NCBI GenBank assembly: GCA_001600415.1
Contig: BCJX01000020.1
Span: 63,110 to 127,109, forward strand
From: Pascua guehoae
Taxonomy: Eukaryota > Basidiomycota > Tremellomycetes > Trichosporonales > Trichosporonaceae
DNA length: 64,000 bases
Direction of reading: 5' to 3'
The stretch's first letter is position 1. Each line of letters starts with the position of its first letter. This document shows positions 45,533 through 57,631 of the stretch, piece after piece. Under the pieces are notes generated by a model. The model did not search any database. It saw nothing but the letters and a program-made list of their open reading frames with translations, and was not told where the DNA came from. The position numbers and the translations under genes are program-made.

Positions 45533-48307
45533 ATGATGAACGACCCCGGCCCGTCGTCGGCCTACTACCGGCGCTTTGCAGCGACCGCCGACGGCCCAGT
45601 GCGCGCGCCGTCGCCGCCGTCGTCGCCGCTCTTGTCGCCGCGCCAGACGCCCGCCGAGTTTCTCGACGCGGCCGCCAACGAGGGGCTGTACGCCATTCTC
45701 AACGTGCCGCGGGACGCGTCGCTGGCGGAAATAAAAGACCGGTACCGCACCCTCGCGGCGATTTACCACCCGGACAAGCAGCCGGATGCCTCGCGGCGGC
45801 GCGTGGCGCACAAGCGGTTCACCGAGCTCCAGCGCGCGCACGAGATTCTCACCGACCCGGCAAAACGCGCCATCTACGATCTCAGGGGCGAGGAAGGGCT
45901 GCGGACAAGCTGGGAGGTGGGGCCCAAGAACATGTCGCCTCAGCAACTGAGGGCGCATTTTGCAAGGCAGTCGGACTTGAAGAGGAGGCTCGATGCCGAG
46001 GCGCTCGTCAACTCGAGGGTGAGCACGCGTGTGGGCGGGATGGCCAGCGGGTAGCAGGGGTAGTGGTTTCTGGGAAGGATGGTGTTTGTTGCTCCTCACA
46101 TGTGTGCAGCACCTCTGAATGAGTGTGTCGGAGGCCACACGACGATATTTTGCGGTACAATTTCGAGTGTCGGTGGGTCGCGGACATGCAGAAACAGAAG
46201 GAGGGCTGCTGGAGGCGGCACTGGAACAAGGATCGACGCACATAACCGCAGGACGGCGATCAGTCTGTCCAACACCCCCATAACCAAACCCGTTATACCC
46301 CATCTGACCCACCCCCAGGGCGACATGTCGATCGTCATCGATGCCCGCGCCGTCTTCCTCTCGCGCGACCTCTTTGACGACCCAGACGAACTCATCAGCC
46401 ATACTCCTCTAGCCCGCCTGGCGCGCGTCAGCCCTGGGCAGATTATCCTCAACCACAGCTTTGAGACGCCAATCAACGATGCGACGCAGTTTGTCGTCGA
46501 GGGTACCATGGCGGCGCGGAACGGCGCAGGCGGCGCAAATGTCACTGGTACCATCAGGCATCAGTTTAGCCCCCATCTCTGGATTCAGGTGGGTCATCTT
46601 TCAAGAGGATGGAGCTTTTGCATTTGGCTGACCCAGGTAGTGTAGCCAGGCGTTTTTGAGTCCGTTTGTGTCGGCTGTAAAGGCGACCTACACATTTGAC
46701 GAGAATACGTGAGTGTTGTGCCGCGGTGGTTGGTGTGGAAAGGGAGGGCGTAGTGAGAGCGGCTCATGGGTGGCAGAGGTAGAGTGTCTTTGGTGACACT
46801 GTTTAAATTGGGTTGAAAGGGTTTGCTTGACGTTGGCATCACCTTGCTCAATCTGGCGGAGTGGCATCATCGTTGTGGTGTCCCTGGTGCCGCACAACGT
46901 ACATTACAATGCCGTACTGACAACAGCTATATCACTGGCCACACCGTCTCTCAGACCTGGATCGCTCCGCCTCGCTTCTCAGCCACCCTCGGTCGCCGTC
47001 TATGGCCCGAAACCACGGGATTTATCAGTACGTCTTGCCTCCACCATTATATCTAACGTATCCAGCGTACAAGACGGGATTCTGGGCACTGGGCACATGG
47101 GGTGCGTCGCTCCCGCGCGATCTCCGAATGGCAGACCAGTCTGCGCTCTCGGTCGGCCTGACAACGGCACGCCACGACGGCACGGGCTGGACATGCGAGT
47201 TGTCTGCCGGCCGGACCATTCCCGAAAACAGCCTCAACGTGGACTGGAGCACGCGCGTCCTCGGCCTCCGTCTCAAGTTTGGGTTCGGCACCGACATTCT
47301 CGGCGGATGGAATACGTTCGCCGACGCGGCCGGCAAGGTGACGGAGAACACGCGGGCCGGCGCAGCGGTCGAGCTCGGCGTCCAGGGCGTCACGCTCAAG
47401 CTGTACGTGAGCCGTATTGGGCAGAAGATTTCAGTGCCCATTCTGCTCGCGCCGGATCTCAACCCCTACGTCGTCGTGGGTGCTACCGTTATCCCCACCG
47501 CCGGGTGGGCGGCGCTGTACCACTTTTACATTGAGCCCCGGAAGCACAGGAAGATTCACGAGTGAGTAGTGTGCAGTGCGAATTGGGCAGGGGAAAGCGT
47601 GTACTCTAGGTGGTCGCCCCTGTGCTACTCATGAGAGAGCTGCGGAGTGGCGCGGCTCCAGCGTGAGACGTATCCTCCGTCGAAGCTGCGTTTCCAGGCC
47701 GCGCTGGTAGCCCGGTGCAGGACCGACCACTTGCTGGCAAACCTCACACCTAGCCACCCAACACCTGATCCCACGACCCCATGGACCCCACTAACCAACC
47801 CAGCCGCATCGTCGAGCTCCGCCGCGAGCACGCAGACTACATTGCCGCCAAGCGGTCCGAGGCCGCCGACGCCGTGCTCGTCATGGGCCGCTCGGTGGCG
47901 CAAAAGGCGGCCGCCGAGCGCGAGCGCGACGGCCTCGTCATCCTCAGTGCGCAGTACGGTCTCGCGTCGGCATTCACCCCGCGCGGCATCCGCGCGCAGC
48001 GCGAGCACGGCGTCGACGACGTGGTCGACGTGACCATCCCCGTCCAAGGGCTGGTGCAGAATTCGCGCCTGTACATTCCCGCGGGCCGGAATAAATTCAA
48101 CCTGCTCGGATTCTACGATCCGTGTATTGGCGAAAACAAGCGGTTGCGCGTGCGCTATCTCTTCCGCGGCAAGGTGCACGAGGTCACGGTCGATGACGTT
48201 AGCATGCTCCGCGCGCCGGTCAAGTGTGAGTACGACGAAGGACGGGGTGTGGCCCGACGTGGTATTTGGTGGGGTGCTGACGGCCAGCGCACGCGCTCGA
48301 CGAGTAG
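45533..48307 (+). CDS. DNAJC11: DNAJC11-type J-domain protein (mitochondrial)
   Basis: J-protein of the outer mitochondrial membrane which, in animals, associates with MICOS and cristae organisation. Seven exons: 45533-46018, 46319-46588, 46650-46708, 46927-47027, 47066-47561, 47804-48225 and 48288-48307, totalling 617 residues. The J domain (residues 51-118) has GLYAILNVPRDASLAEIK and the HPD triad (79-81), then ELQRAHEILTDPAKRAIYD. A middle beta-rich part follows (VKATYTFDENTYITG, LGRRLWPETTGF, FWALGTWG). The C-terminal DUF3395-type domain carries DAVLVMGRSVAQKAAAE, GLVILSAQYG, DVTIPVQGLVQNSRLYIP and GFYDPCIGENKRLRVRYLFRG. The frame from 47781 looks like a separate gene, but GTGAGT at 47562 and CAG at 47803 splice it in phase to the J-protein. 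This gives exactly the known family domain order. Confidence 0.92.
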
Positions 48308-48601
48308 GCAGAGAGAAGGACGGGCGTACGGGAGGAGGATCAAGTCAGATGTCAAAACGCACAGCTCGTACCTGCATGCATAGCATAATCCCTGTGAGCT
48401 GCACTTGGGTGCCCAGTTGCGTACTTTCGTTCAGAGCATGGGGTGGACGTACTGCATCCCAAGCTTCGGTCTAATCTACCTACGCCACTGCCACCACGCG
48501 TCTCCTACAAAGCACCTATCTACCACTCCTCGCTCACTCTGATTTCCCCCCTCAGTCTGAAATGGTATTGGCCCCGTCACTCCTCACCGCCCCACTTCCC
48601 C

Positions 48602-51600
48602 CTATACGACCCCCTTGAGCGCCATCAACGTCTCGTTGGCCTCATCAATCGTCCGCAGTAACCGTGCCATCTTGGCCGCGGGCGTCTCGTCCGCGTCGTC
48701 TGCCCGGCGCTTCAAACTGTTGCGTGGCGAGCTGGGCGCCGACGACTTTGGCGTCTTGGGCGTCTTGGGCGAGGGCGGGAGCGGTATGGCCGTGGCACGA
48801 GCGAGCTGTTCGCGTGCAAGGGCCAGCGTCCGCGCCTGCGCAGCATCGCGGGCTGCCTGCCGTTTTCGCTCCTCGTCCTCTGCCCTCGCCTTTTCGCGCG
48901 CCACAGCTTGGGCTTGCGCTGCTGCCTGGGCGGCAGCCTCGGCCTCGCGTGCCTCTCGGCTTCGCTGGGCACGCTCGCGCTCCTCGCGCGCCACGCGGGC
49001 AATCGCCGTCGTGGCGTGCTCGATCGCAGCGTCAAACTCCGTCCCGACGTCGTCTGTGATTCGCCTAGGCGTCTCCCCGGGAGCGAGCCACACGTCTAGT
49101 GGGATACGCTGGGCACCGAGCGTGCCCATGACGTAGACACCTAGCGCATCCAGGACGGGGAGGAGCTGGAGTGGGCGCCCATACGCTGCGGCCTGTCGGA
49201 TTGGGCCGGCAGCGAGCGCAACGTCGTCGACAGCGTTCAGCGGAGGACGGGAGAGATAGTTGGCGACTTCAGTTGCCAGCACGCTGGCTTCCGAGTAGTG
49301 GACTAGGGGGAACAACGGCAGAGCTGGTGGGTCATATTCCGACCATGCACTTATGGGGAGGTCTTCGAGAGCGGAATCCACAAGCTTAGGGAGCTCGGAC
49401 AGCGCCGATACGGCCGATGTCATGATCGCAGCGCTAAGCGTTGGCGTCGGCGAGAAAAGCACATGACGGACAAAGTGGAGGAGGTTGTGCCACTTTGGTT
49501 CGGTGCGCGCAACAATGTCTGCAGCGTCAGCAACGGACAGCATCATGATGCAGCTTACCATCGAGATGGAGGACGACCTGCTCCTTTCGTGGATCGTGCG
49601 GTACGAGTTGTCGGATGGCCCTAGCAAACCGAGCCTCGAGGTCTTCTGCACCTTCGAGCGAAACCGCAGCGACTTGGTCAAACTGGGCAACATCGTCTTC
49701 GATCTGGAGGCGCGCGACAACCTCGTCGAGCGACTCGTCGCCCCACGTGAGGATGAGCAGAGCAGAGCTGTATCGTGAACGCTGCTGCGCCATACCAGCT
49801 GCGACCTCGATGCGGTCCGAGGCGTCGTCTGCATTCTGCGCGCGTTCGGCAGACGAAATGTTGTCTAATGGAGCTTCCAGCACCCACAGTCCGGTGTTAT
49901 ACGACGCGGGCATGTCGCCGTGGATGTCTGTGACAGTGGCCGCAAAGTTGATCCCATTCCTTACCGTCCCGCCAGACGGTGATCGCAGTTTACTCGCTAG
50001 CCATTCGCGCGCCCGAGCAGGTGCAGGCGACCCTGCATGTTCGGCAGTGAGCAGGACAGTCTCGAAACTATCCTCTGGCGAGAGGAGAGGCGCGACATGT
50101 CGGGAGATTGCATTGAGAAAGGTGGATTCTGCAAACAGACGGTCGCGTGCACGCTCCGTTTCGTGCAACTCGATGTCGACCTCGCGTTCATCCTCGACGT
50201 CGGAAGCCAAAGCCCAAGTTGTGGTCGAGCGCGGACCGGCGTGTGCGGAACGTATACTTGCCGACATGCCATTAGGCTGAACCGATAGTGCCAGGGGGTT
50301 GAATGCAGCCACGCTACGCGCCAGTCCCATCCCGCTCAGACTCTGGAACACTTGCTCCCTTTCACGCTTGGCCGCCTCCCTCGCCTCGACCACACGCGCC
50401 GTCCATGCACGCCAGTGCAGAGCAATGCGGCGCGTCAGGTCGCGCACACGCTGCTCCGACTCGTACACCGCTTCGGCAAGCGCGTGGACGTGCGCTGCTA
50501 GCATGGTGTCGAAAACGGTCTTTGACATGCGTACGAGGAGAGCTTGGCGTTCAGCCTTGGCCCTGACGTGGGCAAGTGCCGCTTCGTGCTGCTTGACAAC
50601 CTTGCTGAGCGATGATTCTCGTGTCGAAACCAAGGCAGCTACCACCTCGGCAACAAGCTGGTCGCGGAGTGCAGGGGCGGCACGGCGCATGATCTCCCGC
50701 GACACTTTGATACGGGGCTTGACGGGTTCTGGTGGAGGCTTTTGTGGTGACGGCGGTTTGGATGATGCGAACATGGGAGCCGGCCCGGGCGCGGGGACAG
50801 ATGCTGATGGAGATGGGGTGAAGAAGCTCGGGACAGCGCTCGGCTTTGCCGGTGCTGTCTCGGCCGGCTTTGGCTTGTCGAAAAAGTTGAATGATGGCGC
50901 TGGAGGCTTTGGCGGCTCCGGTTTTGATTGAGAGGGGAAGAAAGAAGGGGTCGGTGGTGGAGGGGCAGTGGTCGTCGACGTGGGTTTGTCGAAAAAGGAC
51001 GGGATAGACGAGGTCGATGCGGGGGGAGGTGGAGGTGTGGGTTTGGGCTCTGTTCGTGGTGGAAGTGCTGGCGTCGAGGACGGCGATGGTGTTACCCCAA
51101 ATGCCGACGGCTGTGTAGACTGGGACAGCTGCGACGGCTTCTTCGGCTTGAACGCACTCGCTGCACCCGAGAACGCACCCGCTGCACTGGAGAATGCACC
51201 CGCTGCCCCCGAGAACGCACTCTTGTTCCCCGTGCTGAAAGCGCTCCCACTTCCCGCGTTGAACGCACTCCCACTTCCCGTGCTGAATGCACTCCCATTT
51301 CCATTAGGGAACGCACTTCCATTACGCTTCAAGTCGCCATTGGGGAGACCAAACGCGGTAGATGGTGTTGCTTGGGTGGTGGTAGGCTTGAAGGTCGTGG
51401 TCGTTTGGGGTCGAGGTGGCGGTACCCACGCTACTGGAGCAGCGGCCCCAGCTCCATCGATCGCGACTCCGGCATTGCCATTGACGATATCAGCGTAGGA
51501 AGCAGTGCTCTTTTTCTCGGTGATAAACCTCCAGCGGCGGGTGAATGGCGCGTCCTTGTTGTCGTTGTAAGGTGCGTTGGGATTGATGATCGCGCCGACG

Positions 51601-53084
51601 GGACCGGTGTTATCCCTGTAGACCTGGATGCCAAAGCGCTCGACGACAGCCACTGCCTCGTCGTCGGGGTTTTTCGAGACGGGAATGATGTCGTCCCATG
51701 CGGGGCCGTCCATTTCCTGCTCCTCAGCACCCAGGAGGCGATCAAGGGTGGGTATAAGGACCATGCGTCGCTCGGCAACCTCGCCCGTCGCCTCGTTTAT
51801 GCGGATCGGCTCCGTCCTCAACTTTGGATAAGTGCGGGTGAGGGCACGAATGGCAGACCGGCGCATCTCGCGCAGTCGAATCTCGACGAGACACGAAAGG
51901 AGGAATGGCACCTTTTGCTGTTTGACGAGGCGGAGGAAGCGCGTGATAAGGTTGGCGCCGAGTTCTGCATTGAGTTTAGAACCCTCCTTTTGCGAGTCAA
52001 AGTTTCGCTGTGCGGCCTGTCGGATCTGCCACGCGAGCTGCACCAGTGGGTGGTCGAGTATAACTGCTGGCAGCTCAGCCGTGGGGATCGAAACCGACTT
52101 GTTGGTCAGGTCGAAGATGAGCATGTAGGCGCGAAACTCGGGCTCATTTGGGCACGGCAAGTCTACGCCGAGTTCCTCGCGCCGGTCGTTGTACTGCTGT
52201 CGAAGAGACGTAAAGCAGCGTCCCAGCTCAGCCGAGTCGTTGTGCATGTCCGTGTGCTGGCCCGACTCCTCTTGCAATTCACGGAGACAAAGAATGTGCC
52301 ACCGGGCGATCCGCTCAAAACTGGCAATAGCTTCATCGTGACCCCACGACGACTGCATTGCAAACTCTTTGCGAATTGCACGCGTGCGGTCGCGAATGAA
52401 ACCCGCCGTATAACCAAGCGCGCGACGCGGAGTGGGAGGAGGAGGGTTGACCGCGTTTGGGTCGAATGCAGGATTCAACTGCATGATCTCATTGATGAGG
52501 TAGTCGAGCGATCGCTGCCATGTTTAGCTCCTCACCATACACCATGACAACTCACGACGAGAGCCGCGGGAGTTCGCAGGTCGGACGGAAGTTTGGCAGC
52601 GTCGCCGTGACCAGCACCGGCATCTGAACGTGTATAGGCCGCGACTGCCTTTGCGTGGTCCATTCGTTTGTTCGGAGTCTGCGTGGTAAGCCTCACACCT
52701 GAACCTGGGTGGGAGTACATACAGCTTCGAATGGGTGAATCTCCCTAGTAAACTCGCGGAACTCTATCTCGTACTCGGAGCACATTCCCTCGCAGGTACC
52801 CCTCATGTCGACCGCGGCCTGTAACTGCGTCTTGCCCGATGTGATGAGGCCCTGCTCAAGAAAGGCTTTCCGTTCTCTATTCCGCACTTCCTCGAGCTAC
52901 ACAGGTGTCAGCTAATCCATTCTTCATGATGGACGCCTTGAATTGTTCTGGCCGCTCGTGTGCTGACCTCCTTGTAGCGGTTGCCCGGGAGAACATTGTT
53001 GAAGCGCGCAGCTCGCGCCGCAAGGCGGCTCTGCTTGCGCAGGTCGTCATCGCCGTCCGGGTCGCCTCCGAGAGAGGACGACAT
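48602..53084 (-). CDS. SAC3: SAC3/GANP nuclear mRNA-export factor
   Basis: Scaffold of the TREX-2 complex, which links transcription and mRNA export at nuclear pores. Exons: 53084-52968, 52896-52723, 52678-52556, 52514-49559 and 49518-48602, giving 1428 residues. The SAC3/GANP domain (about residues 60-370) opens with MRGTCEGMCSEYEIEFREF, then MDHAKAVAAYTRS, RSLDYLINEIM, and FIRDRTRAIRKEFAMQ. It continues with helical PCI-like sequence (FRAYMLIFDLTN, PFLLSCLVEIRLREMRR). Next is an NG/SAF-repeat, FG-like and Pro-rich linker (about 490-680) suited to nucleoporin contact. A basic helical segment (VSREIMRRAAPALRDQLVAEV and IALHWRAWTARVVEAREAAK) resembles the Cdc31/Sus1-binding region. The C-terminus has a Glu/Arg/Ala coiled coil (AREERERAQRSREAREAEA) and SPKTPKTPKSS. 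It is divergently paired with MAS2. Confidence 0.92.
51120..51345. repeat. 21/24-bp coding repeats in SAC3
   Basis: Inside SAC3 exon 4, units such as GAACGCACTCCCACTTCCCG (24-bp period, 51225-51320) and GCACCCGCTGC (21-bp period, 51173-51215) recur. They encode GSAF-x-TGS and GAFS repeats on the minus strand. Confidence 0.8.
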
Positions 53085-53461
53085 TGTGATCGTACGCCAC
53101 CGGTCTGGGATCTGAGTGTTATCGAGCTCAGACGCAGACACGGCGCGCCAGGTGTGGAGAGCGAAGGGGAGGATGAAGGTGGTGGCAATCAAGTGGTTGT
53201 GACGGACAACCGACTTCGACCATCCACTTGGTTGTGTCATTGTTGCACCCAACCCAGAGAAATTGCTTCCGCTCCTCAGGCACATTAGGTTTGCGTTCCT
53301 AATTGAATACAAAGGCAATTACGGGAACTGTGTGTTGGATTCAGAACAGTTACGTAACCGAGGCTCGGCGAAGCGGAAAGCATGCGGGGCGCTGCCGAGG
53401 GGGTTGATGTAGCCGTTATTCACCGTTCTTCGCTCATTACACACATACACACACCACCAGC
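53085..53461. promoter_or_regulatory. Divergent promoter region, SAC3/MAS2
   Basis: 377 bp between divergent start codons. It contains CCACTTGGTTGTGTCATTGT-like sequence, but no element can be assigned. Confidence 0.4.
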
Positions 53462-55308
53462 ATGCGGTTACCATTGAGCACCTCGTCGCGATCATTGTTG
53501 CGCCAGGCGGCGCGTCGGGCACCCCTTGCTTCTGTTGTGCGCCGCGCGTCGACAGCTGCGGTGAGTTTTGCGGAGTGTCTTGGTGATAGAACTGGAGAGA
53601 AGAGTGTGGACCGCGTCGGCGGAGACTTTTCGCGGGCGAAGGGGTCTAGCAGCTGACAATCGTGCAGAGCGGTATCGCCGCCGTCGAGTCGCAGGTGACC
53701 ACGCTGCCCAACAAGGTGCGCGTGGCGACCGAGGCGATGCCGGGACACTTTCATGCGATTGGCGTCTATGTGGACGCGGGCAGCCGATACGAAAGCCAGC
53801 GGACGAGCGGAAGCTCTCACTTGCTCGATCGATTGGCGTTCAAGGTGAGTTGCGACTGGTCACGATCTCCAGCCCAGCTGACAAGTCCAAGAGCACAGAC
53901 AAGCACACGGACGAGGAGATGACGACACTCATCGACTCGTTGGGGTCGCAAATCTCGTGCTCGTCGTCGCGCGAGACAATCATGTACCAGTCGACCGTGT
54001 TCCCCCAATCGCTCGACCTGGCCATGTCGTTGCTGTCGTCGACTATTCTGCACCCTCTCTTGCTTCCCGAGGAACTCGAGGCGCAAAAGGCAGCAGCCGC
54101 CTATGAGATTCGCGAAATCTGGGCAAAGCCAGAACTCATTCTCCCCGAGATTCTCCACACGGTTGCGTTCAAGGACAACACCCTGGGCATGCCCCTGCTC
54201 TGCCCCGAGGCGCAGCTTGACGTCCTTGGCGAGTCGGAAATCCGAGGCTTTATGCGTGACTGGTACCGTCCCGAGCGTCTTGTCATTGCCGGTGTTGGTA
54301 TGGAGCACGAGCGATTGGTGGAACTTGCCGAGCGGTTCTTTGGCGATATCCCGGCCTCGACGGGTGTCGGTGCTCCAGCCAGCTCTCTGTACACGGGAGG
54401 TGCTGAGCACCCCGCTGGTGCCAAGAGCTTTGCCACCGTTTCGAACGCACCCACAGACGTCTCTGCAGACTACGCGCGTCTTGCCAGTGCTCGTGCCGTG
54501 TACACTGGTGGCGAGGAGTACATTCTCAAGCCCGAGGAGGAGTTTGTGCACCTCTATGTCGGCTTTGAGGGCTTGGGCGTGCACGACCCTGACATCGTGA
54601 GTAACCCCCGTGTTCGTTCTAGGCAGCGCTGACACGCCATAGTATGCGCTGGCCACATTGCAGACTCTCCTTGGCGGCGGTGGTTCGTTCTCTGCTGGTG
54701 GTCCCGGAAAGGGCATGTACACCCGCCTGTACACCAACGTCCTGAACAGGTACCACGCCGTCGACTACTGTGCTGGATTCCACCACTGCTATGCCGACAG
54801 CGGCCTGTTTGGCATTGCCATGTCGGTCTACCCTCAGTTTGCGGGTAGCGCTGCCAACGTGATTGCGCACCAACTCGACACGCTCACGCGCCCCCAAAAG
54901 GGTGGTATCACGGCCATTGAGCTCAGCCGCGCTAAGAACATGCTCAAGAGCCAGCTTGTCATGGCCTTGGAATCGCGTTTGACTGCGGTTGAAGGTGAGT
55001 CCGGCCGTGGCGTCGTGCACAACCTTGTCCGAGGTGCAACACGCTGACAACCAGACCTCGGTCGCCAGACCCAGATCCACGGCAAGAAGGTGCCAGTCGA
55101 GGAAATGTGCGCCAAGATTGACGCACTCACCGTCGAGGACCTGCACCGGACCGCGACACGTGTCCTGCGCCCCAGCTCGCGCACAACGCCGCTCAACTAT
55201 GGTCTTGGGTCGGGCGAGCCCACCATTGTCGCGCAGGGACAGGTTGAGGGCCTCGGTGACGTCAAGGCGACCCTCAAGGCGTGGGGACTTGGACGCCAAC
55301 CCTACTAG
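53462..55308 (+). CDS. MAS2: Mitochondrial processing peptidase alpha subunit
   Basis: Non-catalytic, substrate-recognising subunit of MPP, which removes matrix presequences. Five exons: 53462-53560, 53668-53844, 53892-54596, 54643-54994 and 55055-55308, giving 528 residues. Residues 1-33 form an Arg/Ser/Ala-rich presequence (MRLPLSTSSRSLLRQAARR) without acidic residues, fitting matrix import. The M16 fold starts at TTLPNKVRVATEAMPGHF. The position of the zinc motif HxxEH reads SSHLLDRLAFK, lacking the catalytic pattern as expected for alpha. The flexible glycine-rich loop GGGGSFSAGGPGKGMYTRL (about 338-356), diagnostic for MPP-alpha, is intact. The C-terminal part has DLGRQTQIHGKKVPVEEM. Exon 3 starts after an AAG acceptor (53891); a nearby CAG would break the frame. 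Confidence 0.95.
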
Positions 55309-55627
55309 TCTGACTGATCTTGAGGTTGGCTGGCTGGCCGGGAGGCTGACCAGCGCCTGAGAAATGATAGACATCTTCTTTTGTACTACGCACCACGACC
55401 GCATCATGCACTGCACTCTTCGACAACCCGGAAAGTGGGAAGGCTACGAACAGGTTCGCAGGTGGCTGTGCAAGGAGAGATAGTCGGCTGTCTTGTCGAC
55501 TACGCCTCATCCGTGTTCTACCGGGCGCTCACTGGCACTACATGGCCAATCTATACAATCTACTTGTGCTGCCCGGATCCCAATGGTCGCCAGTGTTGCC
55601 TGGTGTACTGTAACCTAAGGGGAGTGC
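55309..55627. other. Convergent intergenic region, MAS2/gene A
   Basis: 319 bp between converging stop codons. No gene seen. Confidence 0.45.
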
Positions 55628-57631
55628 TCAGCTATGCAAGGTATCACACGCTGCGTCTGGCCGAGATACCATGGCATGTGGCGACGTTATTACATGTCCA
55701 TATCGTCGTGGTCTCTGTGGCTTGTCAGCTAGGAAGGAACCCACCACGCACGCCCTGAACATCCAACACATCCCATCGGTATTGTGGTGGAAGTCGATCG
55801 CGGGTTGGTCAAGCTTTCTCCTCTTGCCGTTGGGACCTTTGAGCCAGCGGCTGGCGGGTGCGTCTTTGGGCCAGATGGTGTATGCCTGCAAGTGTCAGGT
55901 TTGTGACAACGGGAGGAGACGGAGCATGAGGCAGGCCAAGACGAGCGTAACGGCTGGATAACAAATAATTGAACCACGTACCCCGTATATTCCTCTTTGT
56001 GCACCTACACCACCGACTTGAACGCCACGGAAGACAAAGTTCCAGGTGTTGTCACCTTCAGAGAGGCTCTTGGATCCTGCGTCGGTGATGACTGCAATGT
56101 CCCACCTCACTTGCGGTGGGTCATCACTCGTCAGGTAAACGACACCACACAGGAAATCGTCACAGTCGGACAGGCTGTTGTAGAAGTACAGTGGAGGGAT
56201 GGAGTGCTCGTCAAACGGGTCAGGCGACAGGTCGGGTGGAAAGTCGGCAAGCAGCTCGAGGCCCGCAACACTGTTGGCCCTGCCCAGGTTGTCGGCATCA
56301 CTGCTGGCCGCACCAAACTCGTCGGTCCCGAAGCGCACAGCATAGACGTCGAGGATGGTTGCGAGGTCTTTGGCAGGGACAAAGTGGGGGTTGAAATCCA
56401 CGAACATGGGTGACTCGACATCTGCATTGTCGAAACCGCCAATGGATTGCAGAAAGTGCCAGTCACCCTCGATGGCCGCCCAGTCCCAGACCTGGCTCGG
56501 GCTCAATGTGCGGGGCCGTCGTCGTAGATTCGAGATCCCCCGGCCGCGTACGGCTTCGATACCACCCTTGATCGCGCGCATGGCAATGGCGTCAAACGTA
56601 TCGTCCCTATCAGGGTCAGGCAGTGACGGCCCGAGATGAGTTAGTCGATGCTCTGGAGCGGTCAGCTGCGGGTCGCGACGGATGGGACATACTCGCAAAG
56701 GCAATGTCAATGGCAATGCCCTTCCAATAGGTCTTGTCTGGCGGTGGTGGACCGGGTTCCACTTGGCCAAAGGCACGGTCACCATCCGGATCCAGTTGGC
56801 CAAAGGCACGGTCACCGTGGTAGGAGCGGAATGACAACCCGTCAATCGACCGTGTGAACCATGGTCCGCAGTGGAGCACTATGGCAAGCACATGGTCGAC
56901 AAGTGCCCTGTCGGGCGCATATTCGAGCGCACTGGCAAATTCGTCCGACTCTATGATGCGCCCAAGGATCGAAATGTTGCGCGATGGCTGTGGATAGGGC
57001 GGCAGATCGAGAAACAAGTCGAGGGTTGTGTCCAATATCCTTGGTGAGACCCTCTGCTCATTCAGCGTGCTGCCTTGACGGGTGCTTGCTTACCCCGTAT
57101 TTTGCATAGTACGAATTGTACCATTCTGAATCGCGCCCGGCCTCTACCACGCTTTCCGGTACTTTCAGCGCACTCATCTGTAGTACCCATTCAGCATGCC
57201 GCCTTGCCCCGACACGAACGTTTACTCACTCGTTGATAAACTGCGTTATGCCCATAGTACCCTGCGAGCACCTTCGACACATACGCACGGTCTATCACGC
57301 GCTGTCTCCAGTCAAAGCACGATCTCGGCTTGAGGTACGCGCAAGCATGGCGAGGATCATCGTAGAGTTTAAGATGTAGTTGTAGCCAAACATCATGGTG
57401 GCTCTGCGATTGCCATCCACATGGTCAGTCGCCATTCCATGCGCAAACTTACTTCCAGGACTCACGTATAATAGACTGTTGAAATGTCGACATGTCTGAG
57501 CAACATTGGCCAATGTTTTGATGTCGTCCAGACTTGCCAGTGTCAATATGAACACCTGGAGCTAGGCGGTGAGCGTTGACAGCTCACATCGGGGCGACAC
57601 ATACCTCATCGGGAAGGAGAATAAGAGACAT
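55628..57631 (-). CDS. F-box-like protein A (duplicated module, copy 1)
   Basis: Exons: 57631-57605, 57561-57466, 57403-57230, 57177-57094, 57053-56693, 56652-55982 and 55885-55628, giving 556 residues. The N-terminus has the F-box pattern: MSLILLPDELQVFILTLAS, then DDIKTLANVAQTCRHFNSLLY. F-box proteins usually recruit substrates to SCF ubiquitin ligases; that role is inferred. The rest matches gene B throughout: HHDVWLQLHLKLYDDPRHAC, LDLPPYPQPSRN, KTYWKGIAIDIAFA, RWDIAVITDA, FVFRGVQVGGVGAQRGIYG, TIWPKD. Differences from B include an extra exon (57177-57094), a tandem 33-bp duplication encoding DGDRAFGQ twice (56763-56816), and a C-terminus about 30 residues longer. It is convergent with MAS2 and divergent from protease C. 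No known family beyond the F-box-like start. Confidence 0.75.
56763..56816. repeat. 33-bp coding duplication in gene A
   Basis: TTGGCCAAAGGCACGGTCACC occurs exactly at 56763-56783 and 56796-56816. It encodes GDRAFGQ twice in gene A and is absent from gene B. Confidence 0.9.

Noticed and set aside
47781..48383. Separate small gene downstream of DNAJC11
   Set aside because: Its protein is the DUF3395 C-terminal domain. Splice sites at 47562 and 47803 join it in phase to the J-domain gene.
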